A stretch of 64,000 nucleotides of DNA from CAWKPF01 sp963851415 (GCA_963851415.1 CAWKPF010000002.1:4030001-4094000), one strand, 5' to 3'; positions 55,144 to 63,791 are shown, numbered from the stretch's first letter. Made by a program: numbers and translations. Notes: generated from the sequence alone by a model not told the origin.

Positions 55144-56409
55144 ATGTCGACTCTGGTCGAGCGAAGACGGGTGGTGGTGACGGGTCTGGGACTCGTGTCT
55201 CCGCTGGCTGTCGGTACTGAAGAAAACTGGCAGGGACTGATCGAGGGACGCTCCGGCATCGGACCGTTGACGCTGGCTGATCCCGACGACTACCCGTGCA
55301 AGATCGCGGGGGAGGTCCCGGACTTCGATCCCGAGAAGTGGATCGCGCGCAAGGACATCCGCAAGACCGATCGATTTGTCCAGTTCGCCATTGCCGCCAG
55401 TCACATCGCCGTCGAGGACGCCGGGCTCGACACCTCGAAGGACCTGGGCGATCACTTCGCAGTAGTGATCGGTGCCGGCATCGGGGGATTGCCCCTGATC
55501 GAGCGCATGCACACGGTACTGATGGAGAAAGGACCGAGCCGAGTCTCTCCGTTCTTCATTCCGGGACTCATCGCCAACATGGCCGCGGGTCGTGTGTCGA
55601 TGGAGTTCGGCGCCAGGGGGCCCAACCTCTGCCCGGTGACGGCGTGCACGACCGGTCTGCACGCGGTGGGTGATGCGTTTCGGTTGATTCAGTTCGGCTA
55701 CGCGGAGGCCGCGTTGGCTGGCGGTACCGAGGGAGCGGTGGCGCCGCTCGGGATGGCCGGCTTCTGTGCCATGCGGGCGCTCTCGACCCACTTCAACGAT
55801 CGGCCGGAGCAGGCCTCCCGACCCTGGGACAAGGACCGCGACGGTTTCGTCCTGAGCGAGGGCTCGGGCATTCTCGTGCTGGAGGAGCTCGAAGCGGCGA
55901 AGGCTCGGGGGGCCAGGATCTACGCCGAGGTGATCGGTTACGGCATGAGCGGTGACGCGTATCACATCTCGGCCCCTCATCCGGAGGGTGAGGGCGCAGC
56001 TCGCGTGATGAAGGCGGCACTGGAGGATGCCGGAATCGTCCCCGAACAGGTCGGCTATATCAACGCCCACGGTACGTCGACCCAGCTCGGCGACGAGGCT
56101 GAGGTGAAGGCCGTCAAGAAGGTCTTCGGCGACTACAGCCACGATCTGGCGGTCTCCTCCACGAAGTCCTCGTCGGGCCATCTGCTCGGTGCGGCGGGAG
56201 GTTTCGAAGCCGGCGTACTGTCGCTCGTGCTCCATCACCGGATTCTTCCCCCGACCCTCAATCTCGACGAGCCCAGCGAGGGTTGCGATCTGGACTTCGT
56301 GCCGCACGTGGCGCGCGAAGCCCCGGGGCTGGAGTATGCCCTGACCAACTCCTTCGGTTTCGGTGGCACCAACGGTGCCGTCGTCATGCGTCGATACGAG
56401 TCGGCTTGA
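55144..56409 (+). CDS. fabF: Beta-ketoacyl-ACP synthase II
   Basis: 421-residue elongating condensing enzyme. RRVVVTGLGLVSPLAVGTEE opens the protein. The active Cys is in CPVTACTTGLHAVGDAFRLI, the two His are in INAHGTSTQLGDEAEVKAVK and SSSGHLLGAAGGFEAGVLSL, and the glycine-rich NSFGFGGTNGAVVMRR is at the end. ATG at 55144 gives the standard N-terminus; a GTG 18 bases earlier is possible. The likely promoter of the next operon overlaps its last codons. Confidence 0.96.
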   Translation: MSTLVERRRVVVTGLGLVSPLAVGTEENWQGLIEGRSGIGPLTLADPDDYPCKIAGEVPDFDPEKWIARKDIRKTDRFVQFAIAASHIAVEDAGLDTSKDLGDHFAVVIGAGIGGLPLIERMHTVLMEKGPSRVSPFFIPGLIANMAAGRVSMEFGARGPNLCPVTACTTGLHAVGDAFRLIQFGYAEAALAGGTEGAVAPLGMAGFCAMRALSTHFNDRPEQASRPWDKDRDGFVLSEGSGILVLEELEAAKARGARIYAEVIGYGMSGDAYHISAPHPEGEGAARVMKAALEDAGIVPEQVGYINAHGTSTQLGDEAEVKAVKKVFGDYSHDLAVSSTKSSSGHLLGAAGGFEAGVLSLVLHHRILPPTLNLDEPSEGCDLDFVPHVAREAPGLEYALTNSFGFGGTNGAVVMRRYESA

Positions 56410-56435
56410 CTCCCGTCGCAACGGGGTGGTGTAAT
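56406..56435 (+). promoter_or_regulatory. Probable sigma-70 promoter of the aroDE-his operon
   Basis: TTGACT (56406-56411, 5 of 6 to the -35 box) and TGTAAT (56430-56435, 5 of 6 to the -10 box) are 18 bases apart and overlap the fabF stop. Transcription would start near 56442, leaving a ~270-base leader before aroDE. Confidence 0.55.
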
Positions 56436-56514
56436 GACCGTTCCGGTTAGGGTTCCCGATCTGGGAATGTCGCCTCGAAGTGTTCCCGCCCCCGGCCCCC
56501 CGAGGGGAGCAATC

Positions 56515-56625
56515 ATGAGTCCGTCGAACATCCGTCGCGAGCTTCGTCCCGCACTCACCTGTTTCCCCGGTCTGGAGACCGCCGGGACGACGTGGTGGGC
56601 TCACGGACATAGCCACGACGGCTAG
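56515..56625 (+). CDS. Leader peptide rich in Trp and His codons (probable attenuator)
   Basis: A 36-codon reading frame with a strong ribosome site (GAGGGGAG, 56502-56509, 5 bases before ATG) ends GTTWWAHGHSHDG and TAG at 56623-56625. Two adjacent Trp codons (56593-56598) and three His codons (56602-56604, 56608-56610, 56614-56616) fall within 8 codons. The genes that follow make chorismate (aroDE) and histidine (hisZGDCBHA). In attenuators such as trpL and hisL, a run of codons for the end product stalls the ribosome when that charged tRNA is scarce. The stop codon directly precedes a terminator hairpin. Frame, ribosome site and codons are seen directly; the attenuation role is inferred. 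Confidence 0.65.
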   Translation: MSPSNIRRELRPALTCFPGLETAGTTWWAHGHSHDG

Positions 56626-56650
56626 ACCGGGCTCGGCCCCGGTCCTTTTT
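56625..56650 (+). terminator. Intrinsic terminator 1 directly after the leader peptide
   Basis: GACCGGG (56625-56631) and CCCGGTC (56638-56644) form a 7-pair stem with a 6-base loop, followed by CTTTTTC. The octamer CCCCGGTC of the 3' arm (56637-56644) also occurs inside the leader frame at 56565-56572, so the 5' arm GACCGGG could pair with either copy. Competing pairings of this kind are the basis of attenuation. It may also end the fab operon transcript. Confidence 0.65.
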
Positions 56651-56682
56651 CGGTCCGGGAACAAAGCTCACTGCACGGGCAG

Positions 56683-56714
56683 AGCCTCCTCCGGATCGGC
56701 AGGAGGCTTTTTCC
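56683..56714 (+). terminator. Intrinsic terminator 2 containing the aroDE ribosome site
   Basis: AGCCTCCT (56683-56690) pairs with AGGAGGCT (56701-56708) around a 10-base loop in which CCG and CGG can also pair; TTTTT follows (56708-56712). The 3' arm AGGAGG (56701-56706) is at the right distance (8 bases) to be the ribosome site of aroDE at TTG 56715. The hairpin could therefore both stop transcription and hide the ribosome site. Confidence 0.65.
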
Positions 56715-58292
56715 TTGTCCTCGAGCACCATCCCCACTCAAGAGTCCGCGCGGGCCTTCCCGGCCGGGTCGGGGTGCGTCTCGTTGGTAGCGTCCTTGAC
56801 GGAGCTGCCGGGAGAGCGACTGGATGAGCTCCGCGCCGCGTTGGCCGAGGTCGCCTGTGTGGAGGTGCGCGCCGATCTGGTAGGAGATGTGGACCCGCAA
56901 TGGCTGCGCGAGTGCCTCGCGGGAGAAGGATTCCACGGGCTGCTGCTCTACACCCTGCGCAGTCGCGAGGAGGGGGGCCAGTTCGACGGGGGAGCGCGAG
57001 AGCGCCAGCAACGTCTGGAGACGGCTGCGCTCGCCTATGACCTGGTCGATCTGGAGGCAGTCCGCGACACGACCCAGCCGCTGCTCGCCCGCGTTGCGCC
57101 CGAGAAGCGCATCTTGTCGTGGCACTGCGTGAGCCCGGGTCGGGTCCACGTCGCGGAGCTCGCCGAGCAGGCTCTCGCCATGGTTCAGACTCCTGCTCGT
57201 CTCTACAAACTGGTTCCCTCCGCGGCCACTCCGATGGACGCGTTGGCGACCCTGGAGCTTCTCCGCGAACTGGGCAGGGATGACGTCGTTGCCTTCGCCA
57301 TGGGAGAGGCGGGTGTGTTCTCGCGTCTGCTGGCGCCTCGTCTCGGGGCCCGTGTGGCCTTCGGCTCGGTCGGCCGCCGTCCGGCTGCGCCGGGTCAGCT
57401 GTCCATCGAGCGTCTGCGTCGAGACTTCGGGTTTCCCGAGCTGCGCCGGATCGAGCGCCTGTTCGGAATCGTGGGTTGCCCGGTGGCGCACAGCCTGTCT
57501 CCGCGTTTGCACAACGGGGCCTACCGTGAGCTGGGGGTGCCGGCGTTCTACCTGCCGTTCGACGCCGTGGAGTTCGGTGACTTCTGGTTCGACGTCATCG
57601 AATCGGATCTGCTCACGGGCAACCTTCGTGTCGATGGGCTCAGCGTGACGACCCCGCACAAGAAATCGGCTCTGGTGGTGGCCTCGGTCATCAGTCCGCT
57701 GGCACGTCGCTGCGAGAGCTCGAATACGCTGGTGGTTCGCAACGGGGAGTGGGAGGCGCACACGACCGACGCCGATGGCGTGTTGGCGCCACTGGTGAGC
57801 GCGGGCATCGACGTCTCGGGTCGGCGAGCAGCGGTGGTCGGCAGCGGAGGCGCCGGTCGGGCGGCGGCTGCGGGTTTGAAGCTCGCCGGCGCCGAAGTGG
57901 CGGTGGTGAATCGCGGCGCCGAGCGGGGCCGCAAACTGGCCCAGGATCTGGATTCGGAGTTCGTGCCCCTCGCCGACTTCGATCCAGCGGCATTCGAGAT
58001 CCTGGTGAACGCCACGCCCCTGGGTAGCCATCCCGACGACGAGCCGCCGTGGGATCCGAGTCGACAGCGCAGCGCGGCGGTCGTGGTGGAGATGAACTAC
58101 GCTGCCGGAGCGACTCGGCTGCTCACGGAGGCTCAGCGGGCCGGAGCCACGGTGATCAGTGGTCGTCAGGTGCTCGTGCACCAGGCGCTGCGCCAGTTCG
58201 AGCTGATGACCGGCGTGGAGCTGCCGTACGAGGTCGCTACCGAGGTGCTCGGGATCGACCTGTATGCCTCCCCGGTAGAGGAGAAGCGATGA
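56715..58292 (+). CDS. aroDE: Bifunctional 3-dehydroquinate dehydratase / shikimate dehydrogenase
   Basis: 525-residue fusion of two shikimate-pathway enzymes. Residues ~20-245 are a type I dehydroquinate dehydratase: GCVSLVASLTELPGERLDEL, catalytic His in ILSWHCVSPGR and Schiff-base Lys in RLYKLVPSAATPMDAL. Residues ~250-525 are shikimate dehydrogenase: GIVGCPVAHSLSPRLHNGAY, Lys in VTTPHKKSALVVAS, NADP loop AVVGSGGAGRAAAAGLKLAG and ILVNATPLGSHPDDEPPWDP. Such fusions are known in plants and some bacteria. The TTG start at 56715 has AGGAGG 8 bases before it, inside terminator 2. It leads the histidine genes, with an ATGA overlap to hisZ. Confidence 0.92.
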   Translation: MSSSTIPTQESARAFPAGSGCVSLVASLTELPGERLDELRAALAEVACVEVRADLVGDVDPQWLRECLAGEGFHGLLLYTLRSREEGGQFDGGARERQQRLETAALAYDLVDLEAVRDTTQPLLARVAPEKRILSWHCVSPGRVHVAELAEQALAMVQTPARLYKLVPSAATPMDALATLELLRELGRDDVVAFAMGEAGVFSRLLAPRLGARVAFGSVGRRPAAPGQLSIERLRRDFGFPELRRIERLFGIVGCPVAHSLSPRLHNGAYRELGVPAFYLPFDAVEFGDFWFDVIESDLLTGNLRVDGLSVTTPHKKSALVVASVISPLARRCESSNTLVVRNGEWEAHTTDADGVLAPLVSAGIDVSGRRAAVVGSGGAGRAAAAGLKLAGAEVAVVNRGAERGRKLAQDLDSEFVPLADFDPAAFEILVNATPLGSHPDDEPPWDPSRQRSAAVVVEMNYAAGATRLLTEAQRAGATVISGRQVLVHQALRQFELMTGVELPYEVATEVLGIDLYASPVEEKR

Positions 58293-59365
58293 GAATCAGC
58301 GCCGGCCTACCGCCGGGAGTGACCGCTCTGCTCTTCGACCACGCCGAAGAGCGCCGCGCCCTGGAGCGCGAGCTGTGCTCTCGTCTGCAGGCTCGAGGCT
58401 TTCGCGAAGTCGTCCTACCCATCCTGGACAACTTCGAGCCCTATCGCCCTCTCTTGACCCAGCGCTCCCGCGAGGAGCTCTATCGATTCGTCGATCGCGA
58501 CGGCCAACTGCTCGCACTGCGCGGAGACTTCACCCCCCTGCTGGCCCGACTGCTGGCGCCGCAGCTCGGCGCGGGAACGGGCCAGCTCTCCCACTGGCGA
58601 GAGGAACCGCTGGCGCTCTTCTACCGTGGCGACGTGATCCGATTTCAGCAGGCCGCCCCCGGCCGACTGCGCGAGCACTACCAGATCGGTGCGGAGCTCC
58701 TCGGGCTTCCGGAGGGGGAAGACGACGAGCAACGCCGCGAGCGTGCCGACGAGCAGATGCTGAGGCTCTTCCTGGAGTTGCTCGAGAGCTCCGCGGGGCG
58801 ACGACGGTTTCAGGTCATCGTCGGTTGTGCCGGGGCGCTCGACGAACTGCTTGCGCAGCCGCCCGTAGGGCTCAGTTCGCAGGAGCTGGCGGTTGCGGTG
58901 GCCCATCGAGATCGGGAGGTCGCCCGCAGGGTTTCGGAGCTCGCGGGTCACCCGACCCTCTTCGAGGTCGTGGAGAACGGGGTTCCCGAGGATCTCGAAC
59001 GGCTCGGTCGACTTCCGGCGGCCAGGGTCAGCCGACTGCTCGAGCTGGTTCGGGCCCTGCGGGGAGAGCTCGGGCGTGTGGGTGCCATCGACCTGCGGGT
59101 GGACCTGGCGGAATATGCCACCAACGTTCTCGACCCGGGTCTCGCACTCCGAGAGTCGCGCTGGGCCTACTACGACGGAGTCGTCTTCAGGGCCTACCCG
59201 GACGGAAGTGCCCAGCCCGTCGGTCAAGGGGGGCGCTACGATCGCCTCTTTGCGACCCTCGGTGCCGAGGTCCCCGCGGTGGGCTTCCAGCTCGGCCTCG
59301 ACCGGGTGCTGCAGAGCGGCAACGGAATTGCTGCAGGGTCTGTCCCGGGCGGAGACAGCCCATGA
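58289..59365 (+). CDS. hisZ: ATP phosphoribosyltransferase regulatory subunit HisZ
   Basis: 358-residue HisRS-like protein without tRNA-charging role that partners the short HisG. Class II synthetase motifs are seen in PILDNFEPYRPLLTQRSREE, LLALRGDFTPLLARLLAPQL, LFYRGDVIRFQQA, YATNVLDPGLALRESRWAYY and VGQGGRYDRLFATLGAEVPA. The C-terminal anticodon-binding domain of true HisRS is absent. Its direct neighbour is the short hisG (ATGA overlap), which supports HisZ over HisS. The ATG at 58289 overlaps the aroDE stop. Confidence 0.88.
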   Translation: MRISAGLPPGVTALLFDHAEERRALERELCSRLQARGFREVVLPILDNFEPYRPLLTQRSREELYRFVDRDGQLLALRGDFTPLLARLLAPQLGAGTGQLSHWREEPLALFYRGDVIRFQQAAPGRLREHYQIGAELLGLPEGEDDEQRRERADEQMLRLFLELLESSAGRRRFQVIVGCAGALDELLAQPPVGLSSQELAVAVAHRDREVARRVSELAGHPTLFEVVENGVPEDLERLGRLPAARVSRLLELVRALRGELGRVGAIDLRVDLAEYATNVLDPGLALRESRWAYYDGVVFRAYPDGSAQPVGQGGRYDRLFATLGAEVPAVGFQLGLDRVLQSGNGIAAGSVPGGDSP

Positions 59366-59982
59366 TTCGCCTAGCTCTACCGAAGGGTCGGAACCTGTCC
59401 ATCGCGGTCGATGGCCTGCGTGCCGCGGGGGTCGGGCTCGAGGGACTCGAGCCGCGATTGCTGCGTCAGCGTCTTCCTGCCGACGGGCTCGAAGTGCTGA
59501 TGTTGAAGGACTGGGATCTTCCGCTCTACGTCGAGTACGGAATCGCCGACTGCGGGGTGGTGGGCAGCGACGTACTGAGCGAGCTCGAGAGCGACCTGCT
59601 GGTGCCGCTGCGATTCAAGAGCGGCCGCTGTCGGTTCTCTCTCATCGGCCTCGCTCCTGAAGCTCCCGTTCCCGGCTCGCAGATCCGGGTGGCCAGCAAG
59701 TATCCCGGGTGGTCCGCGCGGTTGTTGCACGATCGGCCATGGGGCGCCGAGATCTTCCGTCTCTCCGGATCGGTCGAGCTGGGACCGCTGCTGGAGCTGT
59801 CGGAGGTCGCCTGCGACATCGTACAGACCGGTCGCACTCTGCGCGAGAACGGCCTCAGCGAGATCGAAGTGCTGGCGGAGGTGTCCCCGTGTCTGGTGGT
59901 GAATCGAGCTTCTTTTCAACGTCTGCGACAACCGCTCAACAACCTGATGCGCCGCCTCGAAGGGGCCGCAGTGGTCACATAG
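59362..59982 (+). CDS. hisG: ATP phosphoribosyltransferase, short form
   Basis: 206-residue catalytic subunit that begins histidine synthesis by joining ATP and PRPP. RLALPKGRNLSIAVDGLRAA, ADCGVVGSDVLSELESDLLV, the PRPP-type loop DIVQTGRTLRENGLSEIEVL and the product-site region are present. It lacks the C-terminal regulatory domain of long HisG, so feedback control depends on HisZ, which is directly upstream. ATG overlaps the hisZ stop. Confidence 0.93.
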   Translation: MIRLALPKGRNLSIAVDGLRAAGVGLEGLEPRLLRQRLPADGLEVLMLKDWDLPLYVEYGIADCGVVGSDVLSELESDLLVPLRFKSGRCRFSLIGLAPEAPVPGSQIRVASKYPGWSARLLHDRPWGAEIFRLSGSVELGPLLELSEVACDIVQTGRTLRENGLSEIEVLAEVSPCLVVNRASFQRLRQPLNNLMRRLEGAAVVT

Positions 59983-60028
59983 GGGCGATCGGACCGGGGC
60001 GCCTGGAAGCGGCTGCAAGGAGAACGGA

Positions 60029-61408
60029 ATGGCAACATTGAAACGAGTTCGTTGCGATACGAGACAGGGTCAGAAGCTACTGCGACGCCTCGAGACTCGG
60101 GGTTCCGCGTTGGTCGAGACGAAGATCGTCCGACAGACTCGCCGGATCCTCAAGGACATCGCGAAGAGCGGTGACGAGGCCTTGTTGAAGTACGTCAAGC
60201 GCTACGACGGAGTGGAGGCCACCCGCGTCTCCGAGTTGCGTTTGACTCCTGTCGACAACGACGCGCCCCGGCTCCCCGATGGATTCGAACGTGCGTTGGA
60301 GCGGTCGATCGAGGCGGTGGCACGCTTTCACCGACGCCAGACCTCCCACGAAGGCTTCCGTTTGGAAGAGGACGGCGTGATCCTGGAGGAGCGGAGGCTG
60401 CCCCTGCGTCGAGTTGGAATCTACGTGCCCGGAGGGCGCTTCCCCTATCCCTCCTCCGTGGTGATGTCCGTGGTGCCGGCGACGCTGGCCGGGGTCGAGC
60501 AGATCGTTGTCGTGACCCCGCCTCGGGCTTGGCAAGACAGCGCCGCGCTGCGTTTCACGCTCGAGCGTCTCGGCGTCTACGAAGTGTGGGGCATGGGCGG
60601 CGCCCACGCGATCGGTGCCCTCGCCTTCGGTACCGAGAGCATAGACCCGGTGGACCTGATTGCGGGACCGGGTAATGCCTGGGTGACGGCAGCCAAGCAG
60701 CTGGTCTCGGGTCGTGTCGGGGTCGACCGGGATGCGGGGCCCTCGGAAGTCGTGATCGTTGCGGACCGCGAAGCCGATCCCGAGTGGGTGGCCGCAGATC
60801 TCCTGGCGCAGGCGGAGCACGATCCTCAGGCTCTCGCGATTCTGGTGACCCCGGACAGCGGGCTGGCGAAACGGGTGACACGCGAGGTCGAGAAGCGACT
60901 CTCTGGCCTGTCGACCGCCGAGACGGCCAGGGCCGCACTCTCGACAGGCGGAGTGGCGTTCCTCGTGTCCGACCTCGAAGAAGCACTCGATGTCGCGGAG
61001 CGGATCGCTCCGGAGCACATGCAGTTGATGGGTCCCGGCGCCGAGAAGCTGGCCGACCGCGTACGGCACGCGGGAGCTCTGTTCGTGGGCTCAGGGTCGC
61101 CCGTGGTCCTGGGAGACTATGTAGCCGGTCCGAGCCATGTCCTGCCGACCGGTGGTACCGCCCGATTCTCGTCGGGGCTGGGTGTGGACGACTTCGTGCG
61201 CCGCAGTCACACCGTGCAGTTCGGTCCCGAGGCCAGCACGGAGTGGGCCCGCGATGCGGCGGTCCTGGCCTCGGTCGAGGGCCTCGAGGCCCACGAGCGC
61301 TCAGCCCGGCTCCGGGTCGGGGATGACGGAGCGGTCAGCGAGGGAGACAGCCCTCCCTCATCGGTCAGTGAGGAGAACGCTGGCGAGGGTGAGGGGAACG
61401 ATGACTGA
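60029..61408 (+). CDS. hisD: Histidinol dehydrogenase
   Basis: 459-residue zinc enzyme that makes histidine from histidinol in two NAD-dependent steps. Characteristic blocks are GIYVPGGRFPYPSSVVMSVV, IVVVTPPR, DLIAGPGNAWVTAAKQLVSG, DRDAGPSEVVIVADREADPE, LLAQAEHDPQALAILVTPDS, ERIAPEHMQLMGPGAEKLAD and GPSHVLPTGGTARFSSGLGV. The Glu/His metal and catalytic residues are intact. A ribosome site (AAGGAG) precedes the ATG. The end overlaps hisC by 8 bases. Confidence 0.96.
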   Translation: MATLKRVRCDTRQGQKLLRRLETRGSALVETKIVRQTRRILKDIAKSGDEALLKYVKRYDGVEATRVSELRLTPVDNDAPRLPDGFERALERSIEAVARFHRRQTSHEGFRLEEDGVILEERRLPLRRVGIYVPGGRFPYPSSVVMSVVPATLAGVEQIVVVTPPRAWQDSAALRFTLERLGVYEVWGMGGAHAIGALAFGTESIDPVDLIAGPGNAWVTAAKQLVSGRVGVDRDAGPSEVVIVADREADPEWVAADLLAQAEHDPQALAILVTPDSGLAKRVTREVEKRLSGLSTAETARAALSTGGVAFLVSDLEEALDVAERIAPEHMQLMGPGAEKLADRVRHAGALFVGSGSPVVLGDYVAGPSHVLPTGGTARFSSGLGVDDFVRRSHTVQFGPEASTEWARDAAVLASVEGLEAHERSARLRVGDDGAVSEGDSPPSSVSEENAGEGEGNDD

Positions 61409-62525
61409 GCTCCGAGCCGAGGTTCCTGGAGAGCGGCAATCCGACCGGCCCGATCCGGTTGCATCCGTGCGCCCGGAGATCCGCGCGTTGGGAACCTACG
61501 CACTCGATCAGCCGGAGTTCCGGCACAAGCTCGATCAGAACGAAGTGCCCTGGGACTTTCCTCGTCGGCTCAAGCAGGAAGTGTGTCGCCGGTTGATCGA
61601 GAGAGACTGGGCCCGCTATCCGGACTTTCATTCGGATGCGCTGCGGGCGAGCCTCGCACGGCTGCACGACTGGCCGAGCGACGGTGTTCTGGTCGGCAAC
61701 GGCTCGAACGAGCTCCTCGGAGTCGTCCTCGAGGCGGTGGTGGCCCCGGGCTCGGAGGTTCTCGGTGTCGAGCCGAGCTTCGGGCTCTATCCGATGTTCG
61801 TGCGTCGCTCCGGCGGAGTGCCCCACTTCTTGCAGCCGCGCGCAGACCTGTCACTGCCGTTCGAAGAGCTCCTGGCCGAAGTCGAGCGAGTACCCGAGCG
61901 TCCTCTTCTGCTGTGCTCGCCGAACAACCCGACCGGCGATGCTCTCGACGTGGCGCGAGTGGATCGGTTGCTCGAAGCGCTGCACGCACCGCTCTTGCTC
62001 GACAACGCCTATGGGGAGTTCTGCAGTCACGACTACCGACCCCTGTTGCTTCGCCACCGACACCTGGTTTTGTTTCGAACCCTGTCGAAGGCCTGGTCGC
62101 TGGCCGGAGCCCGGCTGGGCTACCTCCTGGCGGATCCCGCTCTGGTGCGGGAGTTGCTCAAGCTGAAGCTGCCCTACAACCTCGGTCACGCCTCGGCAGT
62201 CACCGGTGAGGTGGCCCTCGAGCACGCAGCGATCGCCGAGCGTGCGGTGCGGGTACTGATCGCGCGACGCGCTCAGTGGGCCGACCTGTTCGCCCGGGCT
62301 GGTTGCGAGGTGATGCCCTCGCAGGGCAACTTCATCCTGGTGCGTAGCTCGGATTCCAGGGCGCTTCGGCAGGGGCTGGCCGAACGAGGCATCCTGGTCA
62401 GGGAGGTGGGACACTACCCGGGCCTCGATGGGTGCGTGAGAGTCGCTGTCGGGCACGGACGGGCGCTGCGCGACACGAGGTCCGCGCTCGAAGAGATGGG
62501 ATGGAAGGAGCCGAGCAATGGGTGA
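61401..62525 (+). CDS. hisC: Histidinol-phosphate aminotransferase
   Basis: 374-residue PLP enzyme. SNELLGVVLEAVVAPGSEVL, LLLCSPNNPTGDALDVARVD, LLLDNAYGEFCSHDYRPLLL, the Lys in LFRTLSKAWSLAGARLGYLL and the C-terminal SQGNFILVRSSDSRALRQGL are typical of HisC. A ~25-residue N-terminal extension precedes the usual start (RALGTYALDQPEFRHKLDQN). ATG at 61401 lies within the end of hisD, so the two are coupled. Aromatic aminotransferase activity is also possible, but the operon fixes its main role. Confidence 0.93.
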   Translation: MTELRAEVPGERQSDRPDPVASVRPEIRALGTYALDQPEFRHKLDQNEVPWDFPRRLKQEVCRRLIERDWARYPDFHSDALRASLARLHDWPSDGVLVGNGSNELLGVVLEAVVAPGSEVLGVEPSFGLYPMFVRRSGGVPHFLQPRADLSLPFEELLAEVERVPERPLLLCSPNNPTGDALDVARVDRLLEALHAPLLLDNAYGEFCSHDYRPLLLRHRHLVLFRTLSKAWSLAGARLGYLLADPALVRELLKLKLPYNLGHASAVTGEVALEHAAIAERAVRVLIARRAQWADLFARAGCEVMPSQGNFILVRSSDSRALRQGLAERGILVREVGHYPGLDGCVRVAVGHGRALRDTRSALEEMGWKEPSNG

Positions 62526-63135
62526 TCGCAACGCAGCGGTGAAGCGCGAGACCGGAGAGACCCGAATCAGCGTGGAGCTCGGACTCGATGGTGGTGCTTC
62601 CTCGATCGAGACGCCGAATGGGTTCTTCGACCACATGCTGAGCGCATTCGCCAGGCATGGCGGACTGGGACTCCGGCTCCGCGCACAGGGAGATACCCAC
62701 ATCGACCTGCACCACACGGTGGAGGACACGGGAATCGCGCTCGGCGAGGCCCTTCACGAAGCGCTGGGAGATCACGCGGGCCTGATTCGGTTCGGCCATG
62801 CCTACGCACCGCTGGACGAGGCATTGACGCGAGTGGTGGTCGATCTCTCGGGGCGAGGCTATCTCGGCTACCGCCTCCCGGGTCCGCTCGAGCACGCCTG
62901 GGTGACGCGCGATTTCCCGCTCACGCTGGTCGAGGACTTCCTTCAGGCGCTTGCCGACCGCGGGCGGTTCACTCTGCACGTCGACGTGCTCGAAGGGCGC
63001 AATCCACATCACGTGGCAGAGGCGACCTTCAAGGCGTTGGCGTTGGCGCTGCGGCAGGCCATTGCGCTTCGCGACGGTCAGGCAGGCGACGGACCTGCAG
63101 AGATACCGAGCACCAAGGGGACCCTCACGGCATGA
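62518..63135 (+). CDS. hisB: Imidazoleglycerol-phosphate dehydratase
   Basis: 205-residue single-function IGPD (no phosphatase domain). Metal-binding repeats are GFFDHMLSAFARHGGLGLRL, HIDLHHTVEDTGIALGEALH and GRNPHHVAEATFKALALALR. Because this HisB lacks the phosphatase part, histidinol phosphatase must come from a separate gene not seen here. Start overlaps the hisC stop by 8 bases; end overlaps hisH by ATGA. Confidence 0.95.
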   Translation: MGDRNAAVKRETGETRISVELGLDGGASSIETPNGFFDHMLSAFARHGGLGLRLRAQGDTHIDLHHTVEDTGIALGEALHEALGDHAGLIRFGHAYAPLDEALTRVVVDLSGRGYLGYRLPGPLEHAWVTRDFPLTLVEDFLQALADRGRFTLHVDVLEGRNPHHVAEATFKALALALRQAIALRDGQAGDGPAEIPSTKGTLTA

Positions 63136-63791
63136 GCGAGAGCTCCGCCTCCACGGTCACGGTGCTCGACACGGGCATCGGCAACCTGGGCAACCTGAGC
63201 CGTGCGCTCGAGTGGCTGGGGGCCAGCGTCGTGGTCACCGAGGATGCCGAGACGGTCGCGGAGAGCTCGCGACTCCTGCTGCCGGGCGTGGGTGCCTTTC
63301 GGCCCCCGCGGGAGCGACTGCGCGGCGCGCTCGAAGAGGCGCTCTCGGCAGCCCTGGCGCGGGGCGCCTGGCTGCTGGGAATCTGTGTCGGCTATCAGCT
63401 GCTCTTCGAAGAGAGTGTCGAGTTCGGGCACACCGATGGACTCGCTCTACTCCCCGGACGCATCAGCCGTTTGCCCGACAGCGTGCCGTTGCCGCACATC
63501 GGGTGGAACCGTCTGCAGGACCTCCAGGAGGGGCATCCCCTCCTCGCTGGCCTCGAGGACGGGGACTACACCTACTTCGTGCACAGCTTTGCCCCGGAGG
63601 GGGTTCCCGAGTCGGCCATCCTGGCGAGCACTCTGCACGGGCGCGCGTTCCCTTCGATCGTAGCCCAGGGCCGAGTCCTCGGGACGCAGTTCCACCCGGA
63701 GAAGAGCGGAGCGGTGGGGCTGCGTCTGCTGCAGGCGTTTCTCGACATGACGCGCAACGGCGCCGGGGCGGCCGCGGAGTCTCCGCCATGA
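63132..63791 (+). CDS. hisH: Imidazole glycerol phosphate synthase, glutaminase subunit
   Basis: 219-residue class I glutamine amidotransferase that feeds ammonia to HisF. The nucleophile Cys is in LLGICVGYQLLFEESVEFGH, the His in VLGTQFHPEKSGAVGLRLLQ with the following Glu completing the triad, and VTVLDTGIGNLGNLSRALEW opens the domain. HisF is expected downstream of hisA, beyond the window. Starts and ends overlap neighbours by ATGA. Confidence 0.95.
   Translation: MSESSASTVTVLDTGIGNLGNLSRALEWLGASVVVTEDAETVAESSRLLLPGVGAFRPPRERLRGALEEALSAALARGAWLLGICVGYQLLFEESVEFGHTDGLALLPGRISRLPDSVPLPHIGWNRLQDLQEGHPLLAGLEDGDYTYFVHSFAPEGVPESAILASTLHGRAFPSIVAQGRVLGTQFHPEKSGAVGLRLLQAFLDMTRNGAGAAAESPP

Noticed and set aside
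56434..56514. Longer version of the leader peptide starting at ATG 56434
   Set aside because: That ATG lies within or just behind the -10 box and has no ribosome site; ATG 56515 has a strong one.
54793..56664. 623-codon open frame on the minus strand
   Set aside because: Antisense to acpP, fabF and the leader region; mirror-type composition.
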